64,000 bases of DNA, taken from Zerene cesonia (lineage: Eukaryota; Arthropoda; Insecta; Lepidoptera; Pieridae). The notes under the pieces were generated by a model that did not search any database, was not told the origin of the DNA, and worked only from the letters and a program-made list of their open reading frames with translations. The position numbers were made by a program, and so were the translations under genes. The stretch lies in contig NC_052128.1 in NCBI RefSeq assembly GCF_012273895.1, positions 2,542,001-2,606,000 of the forward strand, read 5' to 3'. Within the stretch, counting starts at the first letter, position 1. The number at the start of each line of letters is the position of its first letter. Shown here in pieces: positions 37,171 through 46,200 of the stretch.

Positions 37171-37807
37171 CTGTAAAAACATTAAATTATATATTAATAA
37201 AATATTGGATATAGCAATAAAGAGCATGCCTATATTTTGTGACACAGGAATCACTACAAAATACAGTTAACAATAGCACTAAACCCTGTATAAACACAAT
37301 TTCAAGTACATTTTTAATTTATGTAAATTGCCATCAAACTATGTTAATCATTTTCAGTTGAATATAATAACTATTACAATTACGACATTTTGCTACATTT
37401 ACATACAATTTTTTAACATCTTAGAGCCTCCAGATTAAACTGTCCCATATTCTTATAACTAGACTAGACCAAATTAAGCTGTAATGTGGATGAAAGGTGA
37501 TACAGAACTACCCCAATTCTTGCTTGAAGGTCAGTAATCAAATAGATTCTCACTAATATTACAAATTACAATTACGATTTAATGCAATTAATTGCAAGAG
37601 TGTCTTCGTTTATCTTTTCATGTCACAACTAAGCAATTAATAATGTTGAAGGATTATTGTGACTTTCACAGTGAGGAGGTTATAGTGAAATAGATTACTT
37701 TTTACATCAGTGAAATATCTAAATCTTATGGGAATTATCTTTAACGGAACTGGGGAAAAGACAGGCAGAGAACTAGTAATACTTACCTAGCAAACATAGT
37801 AATCCAT

Positions 37808-38514
37808 TCAGAGCACTATAGCAACATCTGGTATCATAATAGTACAGTTTTCATTTGCATGCGGCGACTGGCAAGTATTCCTTGGTTTAAGTTTTTCTAG
37901 ATCAACATTGACATTCTTTTTCTTTGCTAATTCCAATATATAATTCCTCATTTTCATGTCACTGGAATTTATTTCAAATGGATAAAATAAAACAGTATTA
38001 AGAAATATCCCTTTGTCAGTGGTCCTAGTAAGCATATACTATAATAACTTCATATTTATTATGTTATAATATATTGTAATTATGACGGATAAATATTGGA
38101 AGGTATGTTCAAAGACATTTTCATAAAGTCAACCTCACAGTATCTTAGTTTATACTAGTTGCTTGTCCCGGCACAGCCCTGGTATTAAGATTCCTATTTT
38201 ATCCCGAGGGAGCATTTTATCGGGATAGAAAGTATCCTATCACCCAAGTCAGCTCTGTCTGTGTGCCAAATTTAATAAAAATCCGTTCAGTAATTTCAGC
38301 GTGACAGACAAAGAAACAAACTTTCACATTTATAATATTAGTGTGATTTGTCACTCATATGATTTCACACAATATGGAATAATAGTACTTACTAAATACC
38401 AAAATAATTTTACCTCAACTTCATACAAAAACAGCAGAGACAGCAAACAAACGCCAACATCAGAAAAGCTCCTAAAGTTGTTATCAAGTAGTCAATGCCA
38501 CTTGTATCAGTCAT
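37808..38514 (-). CDS. 84-aa single-pass cysteine-rich membrane protein (novel, two coding exons)
   Basis: Coding exons are 38414-38514 (ATG at 38514) and 37808-37961 (TGA at 37810-37808), joined by GT-AG in phase 2. The exons extend as UTR to 38524 and 37787. The protein starts MTDTSGIDYLI, has one hydrophobic helix at about residues 9-29 ending in a cysteine cluster (CCLCCFC), then a basic, possibly helical tail (LELAKKKNVNVDLEKLK) and an end ENCTIMIPDVAIVL. There is no signal peptide, so it is probably an N-out single-span protein; the juxtamembrane cysteines could be palmitoylated. An in-frame TAG upstream, in the proposed leader exon ending at 38781 (donor ATATA/GTAAGT), supports the ATG chosen. 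The TM-to-tail intron has the same phase and place as in the neighbouring gene at 39218-40149, and the tails look related, so the two are probable tandem paralogues. Family and function unknown. Confidence 0.7.
38155..38346 (-). mobile_element. Helitron-like element inside the intron of the 84-aa gene
   Basis: Left end CTAGTTGCTTGTCCCGGCAC, right end cacatttataatattagtgt, body taaaaatccgttcagtaatt. It lies between the two coding exons (37961 and 38414) and leaves the splice sites intact. Confidence 0.6.
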
Positions 38515-38780
38515 TCTTCCAACACTAAAAGAAAGAATATTAAAATAATACTAATATTCCAAGACTACGTAAGAAGAATATCCCAGAAATCATTAAAATC
38601 CACTGTTTTATTCAAAGTTGAGTTTGCAAAAAGAAAAGACTAAAACCATAATTATGAAGGAAAATTTATTTAAATTTAAAAAACTATCACTTAATTTATA
38701 TGTACTCAAAAACATTTGAAAAATTAAATAAATTCGACATCTAAAGAAATGTTTTCTTATTTATAAAATTACATACTTAC

Positions 38781-39000
38781 TATATATCTAATTCAGGCTT
38801 TCATAAGAAGTCTTACATATAAAGCATTTAAGTTTGAAGATTTAAAAACACTTTCATTGTAAATTATTTAACTTCCTTACTAATTCAAAACATTGAGAAT
38901 ACCCATAGTCTTCATATTTCAGGTTTTATGAGATTATTGATTGAATTTTCATGATTGTATTCAATATGAATATCAATTGTCAAATGTCATTAGGTGACAG
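38781..39000 (-). other. putative 5' leader exon and promoter region of the 84-aa gene
   Basis: On the minus strand a consensus donor (ATATA/GTAAGTATG) ends a possible exon at 38781. Its partner acceptor is TTTCTTTTAG before 38524. The leader contains a short ATG AAA GCC TGA and an in-frame TAG before the main start. The transcription start is not visible; the upper limit given is approximate. Confidence 0.3.
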
Positions 39001-39088
39001 GTGTCATAATAGAGTAACATAATGGCAATTTTTTATTATACCTACATTGGTGTTAATACAAGTCTATTGAAATGAAGTAGGTGAATGA

Positions 39089-39094
39089 TTTATT
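39089..39094 (-). promoter_or_regulatory. candidate poly(A) signal of the EGF-like membrane gene
   Basis: AATAAA on the minus strand (GATAAATAAATC), about 125 bases after the stop codon at 39218. It would separate this transcript from the next gene in tandem. Confidence 0.4.
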
Positions 39095-39217
39095 TATCAA
39101 TGACAGCTTTCGGTCACTCCGCAACAAAACCAGATCCAAATTACGGAGGCGATAATAAAAGACATGACACATTAAGCAAAAATATTTATCAAACTATATG
39201 GAAATTAAATTAATATA

Positions 39218-40149
39218 TTAAACACAATACACTCCTGCGTTATCCACAATTATATTGCAGCTTTCTCCTGATTGAGGAGGCGATTTCCGTGGCAATTTTT
39301 TATAGCGGTTCTCCCTTTTTAATTTAGCCGCCAATGCATCAACATCTTTTTTTAAGCGATTATCCCTGAAACAATTTTATAATGTATGTAATTTTGAATG
39401 TAGTTAATATCCATATTTTTTTATTGAAATCACAAATAACATAATGCAATGATTTAAATAAACGAATTTTCTTACATATAATTTATGTGACAGCAATAAA
39501 AACACGCCGAGCATACACATATTCCAGCACATGCTGCAAATATAATTACTGATAATATTACATGATTAAATACTCTGTTTGCCTCCGAAATGACGCTTTC
39601 TGAAAAAACAAAATAATTTCATTTAATGCTATATGGAAAGCTACACTATTTAATCAAAATTTCACATACCTTGTGTATTATATTTTTCAGTTAGTGTTTC
39701 CAAAAGTAATTTTACATTTATATCACATTCTTTTGTAGTTTCATTGTAATATAGCACACTAAAACAACAACTTCATTTTAATACAAATAAAAAAGCAGCT
39801 TTTACATAATTGTTGATACGTACGCTGAATATATGTCGCATCCACACTTTTTGTTACATTCGTCAGGGCTAGAAATGCAGTCACCATGTTCACCACAATC
39901 ACTGTTATGTACCTTGAATTGTATAACTTTATTAATTGAAAGAGTCTTTGCATAGACACAACAACACAATATTTAACGGAGAAATAAAATACATACTAAT
40001 TTTGAATCAGAAGAGGAGACCGATGCTATTTAAATATGAAAATACAATATTTTAATAGGAATGAAAACACAAAAAGGTTATAAACACACAGTATCCAAAA
40101 TCTTACACAATAACAGAAGTAAACAAGTCCCTACGAATTTAATATGCAT
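39218..40149 (-). CDS. 173-aa type I membrane protein with one EGF-like domain (novel, six coding exons)
   Basis: Six exons join in one open frame, all with GT-AG introns of 65-110 bases: 40107-40149, 39998-40026, 39824-39912, 39670-39758, 39476-39599 and 39218-39365 (TAA 39220-39218). The start MHIKFVGTCLLLLL followed by SSVSSS is a clear signal peptide (residues 1 to about 19). The ectodomain has exactly six cysteines (30, 36, 43, 47, 49, 65) spaced C-x5-C-x6-C-x3-C-x-C-x15-C, close to the EGF pattern, and one N-glycosylation sequon (N59-E-T). A transmembrane helix spans about 97-118 and is itself cysteine-rich, ending CFYCCH. The cytoplasmic tail is basic (DNRLKKDVDALAAKLKREN) and ends ESCNIIVDNAGVYCV. 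The tail and its phase-2 intron resemble the 84-aa gene just downstream. A cell-surface adhesion or signalling role is inference; I do not recognise the family. Confidence 0.82.
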
Positions 40150-41886
40150 TATTTAACTATTTTATTTAAACCATTCGCTAAAAAACTGGCGTAACTACAT
40201 GTATTCAAACCAACAATCAAATTTTAATGGCTTATTAATTAAAATAACTGTATCGTTAAATTTTTAGTCAGGAATACAAAAGCTCGGTATTCCATCTGCT
40301 AGACTAAAATAGTATGACCTCGTAGCAAATGACAGTAGGTAGGTAATTTATAACGAAGTCGAGCAACAGCTAGCGAATTGTAACTAAAAATAATTATCGT
40401 ATTTAGACTGTAGTCTGTAGGAAACAAAAATGTCCAAGTTCATAAGTTCTGTCTCACACTATATTATGTGCATTTAAATGTAGATTACTATTGTTATGGA
40501 ATAGTAATAACATGACGGAAACTTTAATGTAGCATCGATAAGTCTGACTAGTATATATATATATATAAAATAAAGATATCTATGTCGTTAACCTTTTCAC
40601 CTTATGACAATTTTTTACGAAACGAATGTCGATGATAATCCGCTCCCGCATAATATGCATACCAAGCTTTGGCAACGGAATACCATGATTTAGAAAAATC
40701 TGTATGATCAATTATTTAATTATTTACAATAATATACAGATGGAGTTTCTTTGTTTGTCTGATTGTTTGTCTCGGGAACTACAAGACCTATTTCAAAATT
40801 TTTTCACCGTTGGAAATGTGTTTTATCTTTTACCTTGATAGCTACTCTTACTTTTTAGTATTTAAATGTGTACTTGTTTGTATCTTTCACGCGTCGCGAC
40901 GGAGCGAATCTATGTTATGATTTTTGTGTCTGGAGATAGATATTAGACCTAGACCTCGGAAGGAGTCATTTATGTTATTTTTTCTACGGAGAAACATGTC
41001 GTATTCCGATAGGAAGATGAAAGATCCACTGAGATTCGCATTTGAATCACTTCAGAATTTATAAATTCCGATAGGTGGCGCTATATTAAAAATGTGATAT
41101 GTAGGACAAGTGTTCGTTGTATTCGTTGACCACGCGAGCGATGTCGCGGACAATAACTATATTTAGTACGCTTTATATGTATCACAGATAAAGCCTCAGT
41201 GGATTACCAGTATAACACAAAGTAATAACATTGTCTTCAGAGGCTTACTTCTCAAACATAATCACGTCCATCTATTTACCTTTTGGATGCAATGTGGGTT
41301 TTCATTTTTTATCGCTATTATAATAGTTAATACTGAGACTGATTTTAGAATCCCCGAGATTTACAGTATTCAATATTTTATTTTTAACTGTATTTTAATC
41401 TTTTTCCGCTTTTTATATGACAGCATTATTTTTCATTTTAAGATATTTAGTTTTTCGTTGAAAGTGCACAATTAATATGCAAGCACCATATGTTTATTAG
41501 GTTAAAGGTACACACCTAATCTATTATAATTAGAGTAATTACTCAATTAAAATTAAATCAAAGTAACTTTTCATTTGAGCAATTAAAATATCTAATTTTT
41601 AGTGATATATCATTGAATTACTTTCAAATTTCTTTAAAGAGCGGTTTCCGAAATAACATGAACTTACTGTAGGTACTATCACGCATGTATGAACAGTGGA
41701 ACGTAAACGAATGTTACGTCGAATTTTTCTTTGAATTAGGTACGCAAAATGCACCATTAGTTTATGGAAAATTCACTTTAAATCATAAACTCTTTTAAAT
41801 ATATTTTTTATGAAATTTATCATTTATTAGAGAGCTGGCAACCCAGGTTTGTCAGTCAAAAACCAGTTTATTTACTGATCACATTC
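40150..41886. promoter_or_regulatory. head-to-head intergenic region between EGF-like and claudin-like genes
   Basis: About 1.7 kb separates the minus-strand start (40149) from the proposed plus-strand leader start (about 41887). It must contain both promoters. No conserved element could be recognised, apart from the Helitron-like fragment at 40735-40990 and an Inr-like CATTCAGTA at its right edge (41882-41890). Confidence 0.35.
40735..40990 (+). repeat. decayed Helitron-like repeat fragments
   Basis: Contains tttctttgtttgtctgattg and cacgcgtcgcgacggagcga, features of lepidopteran repeats ('cacgtcgtaacggagcgacg'). Ends are not clear; it is possibly two nested fragments. Confidence 0.4.
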
Positions 41887-42293
41887 AGTAGGAATTCACG
41901 ACGCGAGTGGTTGTCAATTGTAACTGAATCCGTAGGTATTCCCGTTAAATTCATTGTTCGTGTGTAACCAACCAAATGAAATATTAAATATTGTTAGCAT
42001 TCGGTGATATTATTTATCGTAGTAGTGTGACCAGAGTTACGCATAATATAACAAAGGTGAATAATGAAACGTTTGTCACAAAACTAAGGCTTTAGCGGTA
42101 TTTTCATAAAGGTGTGTCGTTGTAATTTGAAATAGTGAGTGAACCTTGTGCATTCACGTGAAAACAAGTGTTATGTTACTCGCATTTGAATGCACTTTAT
42201 TAAGATGTTATGTTATCTAAATTAAATTTTGAAGTTAGTTGCATACTCGACTGAACAGCGTGTGATTTCACAGCGAATGCTCCCTCGACAAAC
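41887..42293 (+). other. probable 5' leader (noncoding) exon of the claudin-like gene
   Basis: The right end is a strong splice donor, ACAAAC/GTGAGTAA at 42293/42294, and the next acceptor is CCTCCGCAG at 43004. The left end is guessed from an arthropod-type initiator (TCAGT, A at 41887). The leader contains several ATGs. The last one (CGAATGCTCCC) opens a six-codon frame that, after splicing, terminates in the next exon (ACA TGA across the junction). Only the donor is well supported. Confidence 0.45.
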
Positions 42294-43004
42294 GTGAGTA
42301 AAAGTTATATCTAAATAACTGTAATGTAGTTTAACTTATTGAACATTGCATGCTTGAATAAGCAATTTAATAGAAGGAAAGAAATTGTTAAATATATTCA
42401 CTCCAGTAAGATTTCAAATGGAAATGACTTGGTCTTATTGGAATATTATCAAAACTTAATAAATGTTTTGATGCAAAATTTGCATACAAGACGTGCGGCA
42501 TGCTTGTTTCATTAGGAATCGAATGTAAAAGCTTTAGCCATGAGACATTCCATTGTATCAATAGTTCAATATCAAAACATTTACATATAAAACATTGTTA
42601 ACATATTAAAGTTTGAATTAAAACTTTCTCAAAAAAGTTCTATTTCATCTTTCTTAAATTTTTAAAATGAAATGTTCTTGTGAATACAAACACGTAAAGT
42701 TATGTAACAAATAAAACTCAAATAAAAATAATAAAACCAAACTAAAAAAAAATAATAGCACAATAGTAAAGTATTTTTAAGTATATTGTACACTTATTTA
42801 AGATCAGTGACAGTGCAATAATTTGATGAGTATCGTTTTATACCATGTAGGATGTGAGGATATAATAATATCCTTACATATACTCTGCTTATGAGAAAGT
42901 CAGACATCAGTTGATTCTATCATTGAAGAGTGCTCTTTTAGGTTTTTAAACTATATGTTGTTTAAATTATCATATAATTTTATGACTTGTAATATCCTCC
43001 GCAG

Positions 43005-43165
43005 ATGAGTGGAGCGTCATCTGTATTCCATCAGTACAGATCCTGATGCCTTCTAGAAGGTTCTACGAGTTTGGCTGAGACATGCAGTCATGGCCAGGGG
43101 CAAAACACTATACTCATTGGCGGTCGTCATACTTGGGTTTATGTGCTTTGTGGTTGGGGCCATAG
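43005..43165 (+). promoter_or_regulatory. cluster of upstream ORFs in the claudin-like leader
   Basis: uORF1 is 43005-43046 (13 codons plus stop). uORF2 is 43046-43078, its ATG overlapping the uORF1 stop as TGATG. uORF3 is 43082-43165, out of frame and overlapping the main ATG at 43090. Such an arrangement usually lowers main-frame translation or makes it depend on re-initiation; the effect here is inferred. Confidence 0.55.
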
Positions 43166-43201
43166 CTGTTGGGTTACCCACTTGGGGATATTTTTATAGC
43201 T
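43005..43201 (+). CDS. claudin/PMP22-like protein, first coding exon
   Basis: Acceptor CCTCCGCAG (43001-43004 ends the intron). Coding starts at ATG 43090, which has G at -3 and G at +4, and runs 37 codons plus one base to the donor at 43202 (T/GTGAGT, phase 1). The peptide is MARGKTLYSLAVVILG... with a first transmembrane helix of about residues 8-29 and then GLPTWGYFYS. The tryptophan after the first helix is the first W of the claudin-family W-...-GLW-C-C signature. The 85-base untranslated part holds three upstream ATGs (43005, 43046, 43082), the last overlapping the main start in another frame. Confidence 0.75.
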
Positions 43202-46200
43202 GTGAGTGTTTTAGAAATTTACATGCTTAATTTTGTTTTTCCATTAAGAAAATTTTGTTTTGCTTGTTGTTGGTTATATGTACTTCTAACAATGCTATTA
43301 GTCCACAATTTTCTATCACACTTTTTAAATGCTGTGAAATGCATGCGTTTATGTGAATGTTGACATATAATGATAATGAGGCTTATGTTTAAACATTACA
43401 CATACATAGATTCTACTTGTTGAAATAAAAAGCAATTAAAAACATGGATACTATGGATGGATGGATATGTTGATGATGAATATAGAATATTTTAATTAAT
43501 TACTGTTTAATTGCACTATTTAAATAACAACATTTACTCACGCTCAATAATGTACGTCTATCAACATTGTAAAATTAATACTTAAGTATCCTGCCATTTA
43601 GTAATATCACAGAAAATAGTGCAAAAGCTTTATATATAAATGCCAAATAACAATTTAATTAGTGTAAAATATGTAAGTAGATTGTATCAAAAATTAGACT
43701 AATTCTTTCAGATGATTCTGACATAGCACTCTCCCTGCAGTCATATTATTGTAAGTATAGTCACTAATCCTTTCATATAATAATCACCTATCACTAATTT
43801 TCAAATCTATGTTTTAATGATATATTAAATACTTACTAGATTTCTCCACATAATTCCGGTTCCTAGATGTTTTCAGCATAAAATAATAATAATAATGTTT
43901 TTCCTATGTCCATTCTGGTGTCTCAAACTATCTCTATACCAAATTTCATAAAATCACTTCCCTGGTTTAGGCACAAAGAAAGACAGGAAGAGTTACGTCA
44001 CTTTTATAATATTAGTGTTGATGTTAAAATGTCAATTACATATTATGTAGTTCTAGGATGAAATGTGTCTTCGTCAAATGTTCGATTATTTGGTGAATCT
44101 AAGACATATACTTAGTAATATAGCTGACCAGTAAAGCCTTTGTTTAGTCATATAATATTACTAGCTGCGTCCCGCGGTTTCACCCGAGTAAGTCCGTATC
44201 CTGTAGGAATATCGGGATAAAAAGTTGCCTATATGTTATTTCAGTTGTCCAGCTGTCTATGTACCAAATTTCATTGCAATCGATTCGGTAGTTTTTGCGT
44301 GAAAGAGCAACAAACATACACACACATCCTCACAAACTTTCGCATTTATAATATTAGTATTATAGTAATTAATAATTATAGTATTTTTTGGTAGTTTTTT
44401 AATTAAATGTTCTTTAAAATTCCGAATTATTATTGTTACTCTCGAGTGTTTACTAGTTTAAAACATATTAAATACAAATCTAAATTCGTTATCATCGTTC
44501 GTTTAAATACAAAACGTTAAAAAACCGGATTTATCAACGGAAGTTACACTCCCAAGCGAACTAGGGCGAGCCGTGGAATCTGCCATACTTGCATTGTCTT
44601 ACTTTTACCTTTCTAAAGCCCTATCTCGAGATTAACGGGAAATGGATCGCTTTTTGTGTACGGTAAACGTTTTGATAGTCGTGCGCAGATCGACACGATA
44701 ATAATAGGTAGTGGTAGTTCGGAAATGTTGAAGATTGCACAGGAAAATTGTATTTATGTCCAGTGATAGTTTAAGAAAATCTAGCTTGAAAATCGATCTA
44801 ATTAATAAGTTTAATTTCTCTCATACCATTTTTATAATTTTATACTACAACCTAAACATTTACAAAATGTTTGTCTATACCACGTCCCTCCAACTTGAAC
44901 ACAAAACGATTTACCGTTTAAAACTTATTCGCGTTTATCGCGCTTGCCATAAAAGCGTAACACGGAGTTGAAAAACATTTGGCATTCTTTTCGCGCGTTT
45001 TTTTTTTTGTATTTTCGAATTTATCATTCTCATGCCCACGTTCCATGGTGCATTTTAAAATCTGGCCCGCCCGCCAAACAGTTCGATGACCCCGAGACCT
45101 TTGTCACAAAACTTGTAGATGTACCAGTGTTGCGCTTATGGAGTTGCTTTTAGATACCGTACGTTCAACTTTGGTGATATATTAAAATCCGGATTCTGTG
45201 TATATGCTTCTCGTTAATGCGTCTGTTGTCCAAAATTTTATGAGAACTTTGTTGTTAAATATTATGCCGACAATTTATAAAAACGTAGCCTGAGATATAA
45301 ATATTCAATGTCTATGAATGATAATTCATGTTTATTCTTTTTACGATATTCTATTACGTGTCTTAATTGAAATTTAGTTTGAGATATACACATTACATTT
45401 ACATAGGTATATGCTTTTACGATATATATACACGATTAAACATACGAGCGATGCCCAAAGCTTGAACATGTTGCTATTGTGTGCATATTCTCACGCGGAA
45501 CCAGAAATGCGTATAATATCATCGTATTAGTCATCAAAAAACCTAATTCTCATATTAACTTGCATGGTAATGGACAAGAAAGCTAGTCTCATGGGAACAG
45601 AGAGAGCTAAATACTATACTAATGGCGTAATTTCTAACGCTACAACTAGTTACACATCATCCATTACAAATATCGATTAAGCTTTTCTAGCTTCATACAC
45701 AGTTATCTCATTAATATGTACCGCCTACGTGGTATTGGGAAGGAGATGTGACAAAAAATAACCTCAAATTGATCTGCTTATATTGTAATAATAAAGGCTA
45801 AAGCGTAAATAAGTAAGGTTTTGCGTGTTAGCATCGCGCGATTTATCTCGTGCTGTTCCATATCAATGGTATAAAAAATATAAGGTCGGTAATGAATTGT
45901 AGGAGGACGTTGAACCGATATTTTGTAAAATCCAAGAAGACACAATACTATAGAATTCTCTTTCAATAATTTAATTGCACGAACTAAATCTTAAGCGCGA
46001 TTTCAACCTTGTTTTCTAATTTAAAAAAAAAACCTGGCTATGTGTATAAAGGGAGTCCTGTAAAATTACATCTCTGGAATAACAACAGTATAAGTAGCTA
46101 GTTATAATAATATATTAATCGCACAGATACCTAAAACATGGTTGACGTAGGGAGCTTTACAGTTATAAGATATGGTTATAATTTCTTAATTTTTAGCTGC

